Positions 1 through 14,918 of a stretch of DNA of 64,000 nt are shown piece by piece. The DNA lies in the NCBI GenBank assembly GCA_936450465.1, contig OW388300.1:48287378-48351377 (forward strand), in the 5' to 3' direction. Every line of letters starts with the position of its first letter. Position 1 is the first letter of the stretch. Position numbers and translations under genes: made by a program. The stretch comes from Gibbula magus (taxonomy: Eukaryota > Mollusca > Gastropoda > Trochida > Trochidae). The notes beneath the pieces were generated by a model. That model was not told the origin of the DNA. It searched no databases and saw only the letters and a list, made by a program, of their open reading frames with translations.

Positions 1-469
1 TTGCTCATACAGGCAGATTGCCAACATGTCTTTATATCGTTTATGTATATCAAATTTTGTAATAAAAAGTAATACATGTACCTACTATCTACCTTCCTTT
101 AAAGCTGAATAATCATTAGTGTGTTATGGTGTTGAAATGTTATTGTGCCCTTGTGACAAAGTGACATTGCCAGTTTTGTTCGTGCTATACTTTAAAGCAC
201 CCTGATATAAGCGGGTTATCTCAAGAACCGTTTATTGGATTTAATACTCAACCGTGGTAAGATCACTCATTAGATAACAATGAGTTGGTTACACACATGT
301 GTGATACCACCGCATGCTGCCGTAACGTCATCATCGGCGCGTGACGTCATAGTCGTTTTTGGTTGACATCACAATGTTAGCCACACGACTGCAATAGAGG
401 GTGACCTATTTGAAAGTAAGCGTCATTAAAAATGATTTTCTTGCAATTCAGCGCTATTTCCATCATTGA
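1..469. other. AT-rich intergenic DNA with one TGACGTCA palindrome
   Basis: No coding signal is recognised. The 300-350 part is richer in CG and holds a perfect TGACGTCA palindrome at 342-349. The same palindrome accompanies several foldback elements elsewhere in the window, so this stretch may be the flank of the element that starts near 470. Confidence 0.4.
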
Positions 470-915
470 GTAATAAATAAAATACTTAATTCGGTCCAGT
501 TTGATAACATGTTTATGAAACTCGTGGATGGCATCGGTATTTTACTCGCTTTCGCTCGTTAAAATACCAAACCATCTACTCGTTTCATAAACATGTTATC
601 AAACGGGACATCGTTTAGTATTCTATATATCTTACACAAAGCTTATCTAAGGGAAAACGAGGACTGAATGAATGTTGGTGACCTTGACATTATTTCCATG
701 GTCAAAACAAAGCATTGACGTGAACCTGCATGTTAGTATCATATCATGATGACCATGACATAGATAATACTAAACGATGTCCCGTTTAATAAAATATTTA
801 TGAACCGAGTGGTTGTTTTGTATCTAACGAGCGACAGCGAGTTAAATACCAATACCATCCATGAGTTTCATAAAAAGAAATTATTTTATTTTTAAACGAT
901 TTAGTATTTTATTCA
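470..915. repeat. nested palindromic (foldback) element
   Basis: Two hairpins flank a perfect 21-bp inverted repeat. Positions 601-621 are the exact reverse complement of 767-787. Hairpin one lies at about 500-604, with arms of about 45 bp and tip ACTCGCTTTCGCTCGTT. Hairpin two, more diverged, lies at about 788-900 with tip GAGCGACAGCGAGTT. The outer edges (about 475-500 and 885-910) are also inversely related, so the whole 445 bp is one large imperfect palindrome. It has no coding capacity. It looks like a MITE or foldback transposon and shares CTCG/CGAG tips with other hairpins in this window. Confidence 0.75.
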
Positions 916-4535
<3,620 letters not shown>

Positions 4536-4539
4536 CTTT

Positions 4540-4775
4540 TGTAACGGGCATTAACCCGACTGAGGTAACGTTTATGGAAGGGGGATCTGTGCCAAACATG
4601 AAGACATGTTGACTTGTAACTGGTAAAGTGTAACATGTCGTTCTCAACCATGCACGTCTCGAAAAGTCCAAGGATGCAAACCTAACATATTAATCCTCTC
4701 AATCCTAACTTTCTGTTCTCAACTTTACAAAGTTGAAATGTAATTCTAGAAATGTCAAAGTCGAAAAGTCATGTG
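4540..4775. repeat. left arm of a large inverted duplication (partner at 7015-7240)
   Basis: Read as reverse complement, this arm matches 7015-7240 over about 200 bp with scattered substitutions and small gaps. Shared landmarks are GTTTATGGAAGGGGGATCTG, GAAGACATGTTGA, TGAAATGTAATTCT and CAAAGTCGAAAAGTCA. The arms lie about 2.2 kb apart. This could be the ends of an old transposon or an inverted segmental duplication. No transposase was seen between them. Confidence 0.7.
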
Positions 4776-4814
4776 ATATCTACAAGCCATATCTACATTG
4801 AAGATAACGCTACA

Positions 4815-5110
4815 ATCAAATCGTTATAATCATATTACATCATCAGTTAATGACATCATACATGTAAGCTTTAGCATCACTGAGAACACTGCTGACAATG
4901 CAATGACGTCCCAATATTGACGCCGTAACAATGTTATGATGTCATAATGCTTATGACGTCACAATGCTATGATCTCACTGAGATGACTGCTGAAGAAGTA
5001 AATGTCAGTGTTCTTTTTCAGATATGTAAATCCTTTTGCTAATAACTGTTGAAGAATATGTTTGAATGATAACTACAATATCACCCTCACTCGCTGATTA
5101 AAGTAAAAAT
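4815..5110. repeat. TGACGTCA-rich repeat, related to 48.3 and 50.8 kb
   Basis: This has tandem near-copies of 'ATGACGTCACAATGCTATGA', followed by a 'CTCAC..GAAGTAAATG' segment and then 'ATCACCCTC' at about 5080. The same order is seen at 48280-48480 and 50750-50965. It is a diverged member of that non-autonomous element family, without a clear terminal hairpin here. Confidence 0.6.
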
Positions 5111-6245
5111 ATTGAGTATAGAAAATTGGGTTTAGATTACTCAACTCTTTGAAATTAAGATTAAGGCATATTTAGGGCTCCATTTTGTATAACTATTTGA
5201 ATTGTTTGTAAAATGTTTTGGAGTTTTGGATGATAAACTCTGATAGTATCATATCATTACAATACTTCCAACAAATAAAAAATATCCATTATCGTGTCTT
5301 AGCTCTGCACATCATTTATGTGTGCGTTAATTTTGTCTGTATACTTATGAAAATAACTTAATAAAACATGTGAAAATAATGTTTCATTGAGCTATACCTT
5401 ATGGAATTTTAGTTCTGCCCCAGAAAGGAAAGTCCAAGTTGCGTTTCCATGGAAACGCGGTAAATCAAATACCGAAATGTGTTCTTTATACTTAATTGAT
5501 ACAGACTATCTTACTTACGAATGCATTAAACATGCAGTTTTATATTATGCAAACTCATTATCATACCCGAGTGTAAACTGTGCAATCCTGTGCAATCCTG
5601 TGCAAAACTGATTACAGATAAGAGGTCATTTTACACATTAAATATGTGCCCGACTGTCGGGCTGGTAAGGTTTACTTTTTCCCGGCTGGCAACAGAAATA
5701 ACCTCGTCTCGGGCGTTCGGGCGGGCAGTTTTTTCCTACACTGTAAAAATTCAATGATAATTAACTGTATGGTTAACTATAATGTGCTTTTGTCAACAGT
5801 ATGTAAATAATGGGAAAACTAGTATGTAACTTTCAAATATTTGCTCGTAGTTGCTAGGAGATGCTTGGCAAGGGAGCGTTCATTGTTAAACATTGTGTTT
5901 ATCGGATCGGGATTAGTTGTTCATTTCCGCTAATTTCCGTAATATTCCAAATATGGTCAATACGAAATCGTGTAGATATGTGATTTGAAACATCGCAATC
6001 ATAATTATGCAAGAGTGTCACTCTCGAAATGCTAAAGTCCGTTTTACAAAGCTGACTTTGCAACTCTTCATTTTCCATTCTTCATTCGTCAAACGTAACT
6101 TATCATTACAACATGTGTATATTATTTAGATATAATAATTAAAACTAGAGCCATTGGTTATGTAGCTCATCAGGCTTAAAACAATAAACTAAATAAATTT
6201 CAAAATGTTAATTTTCCAGATGAATTTATCACATATATAACAAAT
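5111..6245. other. non-coding stretch with GC-rich patch at 5641-5735
   Basis: No gene is recognised. The GC-rich patch contains several CCCGA/TCGGG motifs in both orientations, like the end of a DNA-transposon remnant. No matching second end was found. Confidence 0.35.
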
Positions 6246-6975
6246 TTGAAGTACTTGAGAAAAAGATGAAACAATTTTTTTTTAGGTTTTGACCTGTGAC
6301 CCCAAATAGGGTCATAAGGGGTCACCATATATACAATTTAGAATCCCTTTTGGATAAGGAGTCTGCAAACAACTTTTCAGCTCTCAAAAAACTATAGAAC
6401 TGGAGAAGAAGATGAAACTAGCTTTTAAGGTTGGGACCCCTATGACCCCATTTGGGGTCATGGGGTCACGTTATCCACAATTTAGAATCCTCATTACCCA
6501 AGGAGTCTGCACACAACTTTTCAGCTCTCTAGTCCTTTTGGAACTGGAGAAGATGAAAATAGGTTTTTAAGGTTGTGACCCCTGTGACCCCATTTGGGGT
6601 CATGGGGTCACCACATATACAATTTAGAATCCCCATTGGCCAATGAGTCTGCACACAACTTTTCAGCTCTCCAGACCTTTTGGAACTTGAGAAGAAGATG
6701 AAAATAGGTTTTTACACCCCTGTGACCCAGTTTGGGGTTATGGGGTCACGAAATCTACAATTTAGAATCCCCATTGGCCATGGAGTCTGCACACAACTTT
6801 TCAGCTCTCCAGACCTTTTGGAACTGGAGAAGAAGATGAAAATAGGTTTCTAAGGTTGTGACCCCTGTGACCCCAATTGAGGGCACGGGGTCACCAAATC
6901 TACAATTTAGAATCCTCATTAGCCAAGGAGTCTGCACACAACTCAGCTCTCTGAGTCATTGGTTCTGGAGAAGAA
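6246..6975. repeat. tandem repeat, about 142-bp unit, five copies
   Basis: The motif ACAATTTAGAATCC recurs at about 6332, 6476, 6617, 6757 and 6901. Each unit also has GACCCC..GGGGTCA, 'GAGTCTGCACACAACTTTTC' and 'GGAGAAGAAGATGAAA'. The array ends in a CGGACGGACGG stretch at about 6998-7012, a tail common next to dispersed repeats in molluscs. The first unit is the most diverged. It is non-coding. The internal GGGGTCA/TGACCCC pairs could fold into a small hairpin per unit. Confidence 0.9.
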
Positions 6976-7014
6976 GTCGAAAAAGCGAAAAGTTTACGGA
7001 CGGACGGACGGCGG

Positions 7015-7240
7015 ACATGCCATAAGTTGACTTTTCGACTTTGATATTTCAAGAATTACATTTCAACGTTGTTGAAAGGTTGAGAATGGAAAGTGAAGAT
7101 TGACAAGATTAAAATGTTAGTTTTTCATCCTTGGACTTGCATGGTTGTTACATTTTACAAGTTACAATTCAACATGTCTTCATTTTTGGCACAGATCCCC
7201 TTCCATAAACGGCATCCATGCAGTCACATCACTGGTTATT
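7015..7240. repeat. right arm of a large inverted duplication (partner at 4540-4775)
   Basis: Inverse counterpart of 4540-4775. It abuts the CGGACGG tail of the 142-bp tandem array, so the array may be part of the same mobile unit. Confidence 0.7.
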
Positions 7241-8215
7241 GGTGATTCATGTACATGTCTCATGTCTAGAGAGTTTAATTCCAGGACGAAAGTTATAAGG
7301 GCGTTTATACAGAAATGGTGTTCTATACTTCGTTTGTGTGCTGACGTCGTTTCAAATACAGAAATTATATGCATAGTATAATCACTTTCTTCGGGTGATC
7401 GCTTCACCTAGCAAGATACAATAGAGAAGATAGATGAAGATAATCTTATTCAGGTATTAAGGTTGGGTTTTTGTGTCTGTGAGTAGACATACAAACACCA
7501 CCATGTGTGAAAATAAATAAGGTCACAGATGAAGTGATATCCATAGTTGCAGGGGTTCCAGTGTGATGTAAGGTGTCGCCTGGTATTGCATGCGAAAATG
7601 CTCAGAGATTATTGTCATCAGACATGTTTTTCTATTCAGTTCATATAATGTTTTGCCATCAACTGGCTTGATTACCGATAAATGGGAAATTACATGGAAG
7701 TTTTCACTTTACAAATGGATGCATATAATATTATGTTCAATCATTAGCACAAAATACATCTTTATTGAACCATTTCGATGTATTGATATTAGTGGGTATA
7801 TCTAGTTAGTGTCAGCTTGCCAGTTGGGAGTTTACCTCATCTTCTTGTTTTCATCAGGCATGCTGTGCCAAACAGTATTTCTGTTGCTATAGCATTTTGA
7901 ATATTAAAATTTATTAGCTTTTTTATTTTTGTACAATGTTTTGTACAATGTTTTGGAGTAAAGCAAGCAAGCAAATTACTTATCTCTTACTTCTAACTGT
8001 AACTTACTTTGAATCTAAACATAAAGCATGAATAATGCATAATGCTAATTTTAATTTTTTTAATTTTCGATTTGGGATGTTTGTGACCGAATCATCATGA
8101 GTTCCCATCAAACTATGTTATTATCCCAGACGCATTCTGTCAATGTGCACGCATGAAATATGAATACATGAATCCAATACAACAAGTAGATGAAAAAATC
8201 AAACGCCCGTGCCAT
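7241..8215. other. AT-rich DNA, nothing recognised
   Basis: Short open frames only. A 13-bp direct repeat (TACAATGTTTTG) lies at about 7932-7955. No gene family is recognised. Confidence 0.35.
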
Positions 8216-8219
8216 ACCA

Positions 8220-8950
8220 GGCGACTCGACGTCACTGATGGCGGACTATGTACTTGCTATATGTTCCATCACGTGAATCAAGTGCAGAACTGCATGTGAA
8301 GCTCAGAAACTTTGGAAACGTAATCCTTGGTCATTGAAACGTTCGCACATTCACTTGAGAAGCCATATGCTCAACGTCATGGCGACAATGGAATGGTTCC
8401 AGCTGGAGTAATACACACCAACAACAGATGTCCATCGCTATCTTAACACGATGGCTGCATTGGTCAGATGTCAGCCATCAATAAAGGCGTTGCCGAGCAC
8501 CCGCGTTATCATCCACGACGTCAAGACTGGACAGATATATTTGGGTGATTCATCTCAACGTAGGTTCAAGATTTCAGTGACTATGATCCTGGCCATTCCA
8601 GGACTGCGCCACATATCATGCAACACTGTCAGGATATATTCTTTTGACCACGACGCTCTTTACAACCCATTCTGACTTGATGTCATCGTGTTACAATGTC
8701 ATGTTATTGAGTTGACCTGCAATTTCACCGGATCTCGCCACAATAAAGACGTGGGATGACATGGAGCGCCGTCAACGCTGTCCTCCACGTAATCAACACA
8801 ACATACGTGACTCTGCACGACATTTGGAGAGGATATTAAACGTAAATCCTCAGGCTTTGCTAATGTGGCAGACACCTCTGGCGTCGTCGCTGAACTCCCG
8901 TGCCTCACGCACAAGGTGGTCTCTGACGTCATTGCTACGGATATTGTTAA
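8220..8950 (+). pseudogene. Tc1/mariner-like transposase remnant (C-terminal part)
   Basis: A decayed DDE transposase. From 8585 one frame reads D-P-G-H-S-R-T-A-P-H-I-M-Q-H, resembling the Tc1 'DNARPHTA' block around the second catalytic Asp. From 8716 another frame reads P-A-I-S-P-D-L-A-T-I, then W-D-D-M-E-R-R, matching the 'WPA.SPDLNPIEH.WD.L.RR' block around the third acidic residue. The Trp before PAISPDL has become a stop (TGA), and an in-frame stop follows the first block. The stretch before 8580 ('H..M..ME') is weaker. Frames shift between blocks, so it is inactive. Terminal inverted repeats were not found. The SPDL block makes the family call fairly safe; the boundaries are approximate. 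Confidence 0.72.
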
Positions 8951-9829
8951 TTTGACATTTTGTTTGTCCGATAATTCAGATCAAAGGTGTTTTCATAATT
9001 CTGTCTGTGCTTTGTAATATTTCAATTCTGCATGAGGTTTTAACAGCTGTGTAAACAGCTTTTGTTTATAGTGGAGTATTAATTGAGGTACATGTGAAAA
9101 GTTAAACCCGTAATTTCAATTATATTTCAATAGTAATTTTGGTAAGTGTGATAAACCATTAGTGCTACGATGTCAATTTCCTTTAATAAGAGACGCAAGG
9201 GATCCTGTAAACGGTTTTCCATTAAAAATCAAATTACCTTTGAATACTAATAAAGAAAAGTAGTGATATTATGGTTGTGTAAAATAGTTTGTTTTATGGT
9301 GAAACATTATCTGCCCTTTAACCTTATATAAATGAATTATGTCTTAACAATTTAAATTTTTCAGTGAAGAGTTACATTGTATCTCCCTGTGCCAATAATT
9401 TCATAAATATTCAACTTCAGCATCAAATTACTCTTCAGCAGTAAGTTTTCCACAAGTTTCATCATGTTTGAATTATTTTTCACTTATGTTTATTCTTGAA
9501 CAGGACTTTTGAAGTTATTTTTGCAGAATCAATGGTTGACATTTCATTTTTTCATATAAGATTAATGGGGAAAAGACAACATACAAATTGTAGAAATAAT
9601 TGTTCTATTCTTGTAGCATTCCATTTATGACAGAAAACAACAATATAGCTCTGAATGAATATCATTAATTTTGAAAAAGTGACTTTAACAAAATATTACC
9701 ACAAAAATCAACATTTTGCAGAACAAACGGTACGTGACATGCACTTTTTCTTTTTGAATCTCGAATAATACATATTCAGCTTGCATCATGACACTTTACA
9801 GCAATTTTTTCATTTATTTTGATTATTGT
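8951..9829. other. very AT-rich DNA, nothing recognised
   Basis: No open frame of note and no repeat that I can identify. Confidence 0.4.
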
Positions 9830-9833
9830 TTAA

Positions 9834-10288
9834 AGACATTCTTACTGAAATAAAGTGATCTCACGAAAAGGTGATTAAGTGTTACCACTGGCTAAATAAT
9901 ACTCATCAATCAAAATCGTTGCAAAAAGAATGTTTCGGTTAAGCAATGCGAGACAGGTGTTGACATTAAAATGGCCGCTCGCGGTTAGGTCAAGTCAACT
10001 TACTGATGTAGCCGCATCTATACAGCCCGAGTAGAGTTTTAATTATGGCACCATGATAGAATGGTCAACCATCGTGCTGTCTGAACAAATTCGCATGAGA
10101 TCTCGAAATCTACCTCTAACACTGAAGAGTTCCACACTACTGTCGCTTTATACTTCACACAATATTCTTCGAATACGGATAACTGTTTTTTTATTATGGA
10201 TACGGCTTATCGGCTTATGTATAAATATTTTGGATAAACTTGGTAAATTTGAGAAAATATAATATGCAAAAAACATGCTACAGCGCCT
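9834..10288. mobile_element. non-autonomous TTAA-bounded element, copy 2
   Basis: The right end is ATGCTACAGCGCCT followed by TTAA at 10289-10292. The left side, starting after a TTAA at 9830-9833, matches the reverse complement of 63600-63924 (shared ACTGAAATAAAGTG, TGGCTAAATAA, ACTCATCAATC-like and ATGGCCGCTCG segments). The extreme left terminus has diverged. It carries no transposase. Confidence 0.65.
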
Positions 10289-10845
10289 TTAAAGGACATG
10301 GTATTTACATTGCTGGCTGTCCTCATTAAAGAGTCATTGAGTGTGTTGTTTGGAGCTACAAATACGCTATAAATAGTGTTATCGAGAAATACTACCCGAT
10401 GCCGACAATTACCATTTTACAGATAGTCGACTCGATACAGCGACGATATAAAGGTGATAATAGGGAGTTCTGATAGAAAAGTAAACCATGCACTGCGGCT
10501 GGCGCTCGTCAATTCATCAAAAGTAAATCTGGAAATGTATCTGCTAAAGACTAAAATACATATTTGGGTTGGTAATGTATAATAGGGAATTTAGCTCCAA
10601 TGCATGTAATTGAGAGGTGTGGTGTTGGTTTCATTACACGTATAATGCGGTTGATCGTTAGTCACCGAAAAAAAGTGTTTTTTTAATATTTGGTGTTAGG
10701 GTATGAATAGGCAAGTGGAGCGATATTATTTTAACTTTAATCAGCACATGTTGTATTTCGGCACGTGAAAGCCACATAAGTTATTATGAAAGATAATCGA
10801 TGCCGCTTTAAAAGATATCGGGGTATGAGTGAACAATGTGAGTAT
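10289..10845. other. non-coding DNA, nothing recognised
   Basis: No gene or repeat family identified. Confidence 0.35.
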
Positions 10846-10849
10846 TAAG

Positions 10850-11055
10850 TTGAATGAAGAACAATTTTATGGGTACACAACTTCTTTATTCTGTATAGGC
10901 GACGTTTCGACATAGATACTAATGTCGTTGTCAAGCAGGTGATTGAACGACATTAGTATCTATGTCGAAAATTCGCTTATACATAAAGAAGTTGTGTATC
11001 TATAAAATTGTTCTTCATTCTTCATCACCTCAACTTCTAAAATGCCCATCAAAGA
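10850..11055. repeat. inverted repeat with GACGTTTCG / CGAAAC cores (family R, copy 1)
   Basis: A head-to-head palindrome. The left arm runs from GAAGAACAATTTTA through ACAACTTCTTTATTC, GGCGACGTTTCGACATAG and ACTAATGTCGTT. The right arm is the reverse complement and continues into TTCATCACCTCAACTTCTAA. The arms are about 75 bp with a short spacer near 10940. Relatives lie at 13.7, 19.5, 35.5, 52.7, 59.0 and 60.0 kb. It resembles the terminal parts of Penelope-like retroelements, which often carry hammerhead-ribozyme-like motifs. That assignment is an inference. Confidence 0.75.
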
Positions 11056-11214
11056 TGAAAGTATTAAGTTGATTGGTATGACATATGTATGGGTATGACA
11101 TTAAAGCTCGTTAAACATTTACAGTGTATGATTGTCTGCCCAGTGAGAACTATGATAATGATAAATAAGTGCATATACTTTGACTGACTTTGTCGATACT
11201 ATTGTATTAACAAT

Positions 11215-11390
11215 TACACCTTCAAGTAGGTCGATATTTCATTTATACTCACACCTTCAAGGACGTCGATATTTCATTTACACTCACACATACACGTACA
11301 TCAATATCTATTTACACTCACACATTCGAATACGTCAATATTTCATTCACACTCACACATTCAAGTACGTCAATATTTTATTTACACCAA
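11215..11390. repeat. tandem repeat, about 36-bp unit, five copies
   Basis: The units contain CACTCACAC..TTCAAGTACGTC and AATATTTCATTTA. The overlapping 93-aa open frame is a by-product of the repeat. Confidence 0.85.
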
Positions 11391-13370
11391 AACGTAAATC
11401 CTCACGTGTCATTTTGTTATTGTCTATGTTCTTCGATCATCAATACCGATGTCTGTTTTAGCTAATGTAATCTACGTATATCTACTTCACATTCTTAATT
11501 TCTGAGGTCTGTGAAGTTGACGCGTAGTCCCAGTTTACCATTACCTTATTTAAATTGTGATATTGGCGAGCTCACCGACCCTTTTCAATTTGGAGAAATA
11601 TATCACTGGTTTTTAGGGGTGAAGTTGTTTTGACGAGTTAAAAATTTTAGACAATGTTAATATTGCAATAAACAGCAGAGGTGTATCGGTATATTTGACA
11701 GCAGCATATTGTTTATCACAACTATCAAAATAAACGGCACAACAGTTTCCATATTTTTGTAATTAATTTCATTCATCAAGGTATGATAATTTTAATGTTA
11801 TGAATGTACGTCTTTACATACGTCTTTATTAAGTATTTAGTCAAAACGCAAAACCCTTCGGCAACATAACATTATAATAGATAGTTAGGAGAAAGCGTTC
11901 GTTTGGTACATACTATATCAAACTATATCCACCATTTGTTTCAATTGTTAACTTCATATATAATATACAGGTCGTTGAAACGTACAGCGCGTGTTCACTT
12001 CATAAGCCTTCATATTATGTCCTTGTTCAAGATCTAACTAAAAATAACTTTTGTTGGAATTACGCATCTGGAATTAGTTTTAAATATCGATGCCCACTTA
12101 TGTTGGCATCTCTTTGTTAAATGAACTGTCTTACATATTAGACACCTACGTTACGTGTAGTTTGAAAAGCTGACTGAAAAGATGCATGGAATTTTGAATG
12201 GGTTAGATTATGATGAATTTGATCCTTTCCCTACGAATAAGCGAAGGGGTCGTCAATGGATACAATACTGATCAGATAAGCCAATCTTGGGTTATGTAAG
12301 GAACGTGGATTGACTGAATAGGTTTATATTACAGTGATAATTGATGTCCATCACACCTTTTTCGCTTTGCATACAAACAGTGATTGGGTGATTGCTGCAA
12401 ATCAGCATTAGGAGATCCACGCCTTCATAAGTTAACAATCTATATATAAATGAAGTTAGATATTAGAATAAAACATTACTTTTGTCAACTATATGAGATT
12501 TGAATTTTAGACTTATTAAGACCTGACGATTTTATGATCAATCGGATGTTACATTTTCTTTGGTTACGAGAATGTCTATCGTTTTGCCCAAACGCCGTTT
12601 GAGAATCAGGACTAGACCCTCGTATATGATTATTAGTTGATATGTTTATCATAAATACACATAAATGACCAAAATCCGGAATGTTCATACAATCTACATT
12701 ATACAACGCAACAAATACGATTGCAAATAACTTTTTATTTAAATAGTACATTTTATGTGTGTACATAATAACAGCCAGTTTACCTAAAAAATAACTTCAA
12801 GTAGGCCCGTAGCAGCAGGGAAATTCGCGGGCACTTCTTTCAGGAAAACCTTTGATTAAATTATAGCTTTATAGCTAATCAGTTTTTTATATATAGATCT
12901 GCAATTAGTAGCCCCGTCTTCGAAAGGCATAGACAGTTGAACAGATATCAGCTTAATGTTTTTGTTTGACAATAAGACAGAAATATGTTAATTGGGGGCT
13001 AAAGAGTTCGAAATTCTTACAATCCACATTGAAAGAAAGTGGTGTAAAACATTTAGTATTTATTTCTTGAAATGATTATAAAATAGGATTTATGGCATGT
13101 CGACCTTGGCCCACATTGAGGGAGCACAGACAATTATCTCATCAACTGATCGACGAGTCTGTATACGATTTCAGCTCTGTAAGGCTATTTGCTCTTGAAG
13201 GACTGTGCTACAATATACGAGGAATCATATTGGGCTGGTATTGGGTTTTCAAACATTCAAATACTCAGATATACGTCACAAAAAACTAAGCTACAAATAT
13301 CTCTTTTTACACTCGTTATTGCAAATTATGAGACATTCACCAATCAAATTACCACATTTTGACACTTACA
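11391..13370. other. AT-rich DNA, nothing recognised
   Basis: Two open frames of 65-93 codons lie here (12485-12766 minus, 13092-13289 plus). Neither has a recognisable domain, signal peptide or splice context. Confidence 0.35.
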
Positions 13371-13374
13371 ACTA

Positions 13375-13870
13375 ATATAATCCTTCATCAATAAAAAAAA
13401 ACATGGAACCCAAGTTGCAATCATACAGTAGACATGGGTCCCGGTTTGAAAACCAAAATGATAACAAAATTGAGATAAGGTTAAAACATACACTAATCTT
13501 AACATGGTAACCAAGTTTAATCCTACAATACACATAAACATGACATCCTGGTTGAAACTTACAATATATTAAACATGATAACCTACTTGAATCCTACAAT
13601 ACACTTAAAGATGCATGACAACAAAGTTGAATCCTACAATGCACTTAAACATAATAACCTGATTTAATACTACAATACACTATGCTTGATAACGGTATAA
13701 GGATCTATAACGAAACGTTGCTATTGTTAATAAAAAAGTTGAGCATCCATTAATATTTGTCTTCTTCATCACACCAACTTCTAGAATGCCTCTCAAACAG
13801 TTTACAATACTCTAAACATGATAACCTGCTTAAATCCTACAATACCCTTCAACATGATAACCTGCTTGAA
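13375..13870. repeat. interrupted tandem repeat, about 39-bp unit, with a family R insertion
   Basis: Units of the type AACATGATAACCTGCTTGAATCCTACAATACAC recur in series from about 13375 to 13690 and again from 13800 to 13870. Between them, 13700-13803 carries GAAACGTTGC, AAAAAGTTG and CACCAACTTCTAGAATGCC, the right-hand end of family R. So a family R fragment has split the minisatellite. Confidence 0.7.
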
Positions 13871-13956
13871 TCCAGGTTGAAGTAGTCGGACAGTTAAAAA
13901 TCAGAAATATGAAAATCTTTCATGAATTGGTCGTTTTCATAAGTAGTTTACTATCT

Positions 13957-14010
13957 GAGTGAGTGAGTGAGTTATTGGTTAACGCCACTTGGGCAATATT
14001 ACACCCATTA
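13957..14010 (+). repeat. (GTGA)n-headed interspersed repeat end, vetigastropod-like
   Basis: A GAGTGAGTGAGTGAG run is followed by TTATTGGTTAACGCC and GGGCAATATTACACC. From memory this resembles the 5' end of a very common abalone dispersed repeat (GTGAG run, then ACGCC, then CAATATT). Only the head is recognisable. It is the main taxonomic hint in the window. Confidence 0.5.
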
Positions 14011-14918
14011 GCCGGGAGTATTTACTATCTGGACACAGCTGTGTGACCAATCACGTTTGCTGTGTCACCATTTTGTTTCTGATCAAAATGGATAGTAAAG
14101 TCTCCCAGTATAATCAACCTGATTGATTTCACACTCAATGTATACAGTAAGTAGAAAACTTCGCAATGAACATTAGACATGTCAATTTGTTCTCTCTGGG
14201 TGGTGGGCGTCAAAACAAGGTAAAACAGTAGTAAAAGTTTCGATTAACTACCTGAAGTGAGTATATTTATATTGAAAAGATGTCATATAAAACTCAACTT
14301 GCAGAATATTAACTTAAAGACCACAACTAGTCCATCTCCACGGGAAATCCTAGACTGATGTCTGTGTATCCAGATGGAGTTAGTAGCACAATCTTTGATT
14401 CATCTCCTTGAGGTTTTAGGCATGATTCAGTAAGCACTAGCATCGAAATGGTCATCCAGTACCAAGTCTACAATATCTTCACTGCAGGCAGATTGAGCAT
14501 TTTGCAGGCACTATTTAACAGTTGGAGAAAGTCAATGAGGTTGAATAGTCATTAGATTCTAGTAGGTGTTCTAAATGGTCCAGTCCTTTGCTTGTTTGTA
14601 GTCAATGACTCACAGTTTGACTGCACGTGTTATGAATGCACATTTTATCTGCGTTCGTCGAGAAATTGTTGTATGATTTTGACAGTTCCGATCAATCAGA
14701 ACGCGGATATAAGTGTAACAAAATCCTTTTCTAATTATTTAAAGTTATTCAGATAAAAAATTTATAGTAAGCTTACCGAGCTTTATATATGTTCACACTT
14801 TAAAAAATATTTCTGTGAAACCTCTGTCTGTAAACATTCAGATGATTCACATCTCTTATAATGAAAAGAAAAGAAATTTGAGAGATGTCAGGAGTTGAAG
14901 ACTACAAAGAGAAGTTAA
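14011..14918. other. 3' flank of the GPCR, nothing recognised
   Basis: No domain-bearing frame. A short palindrome (GGACACAGCTGTGTGACC) lies at about 14032-14049. I see no clear AATAAA on the minus strand close to the GPCR stop. Confidence 0.35.
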
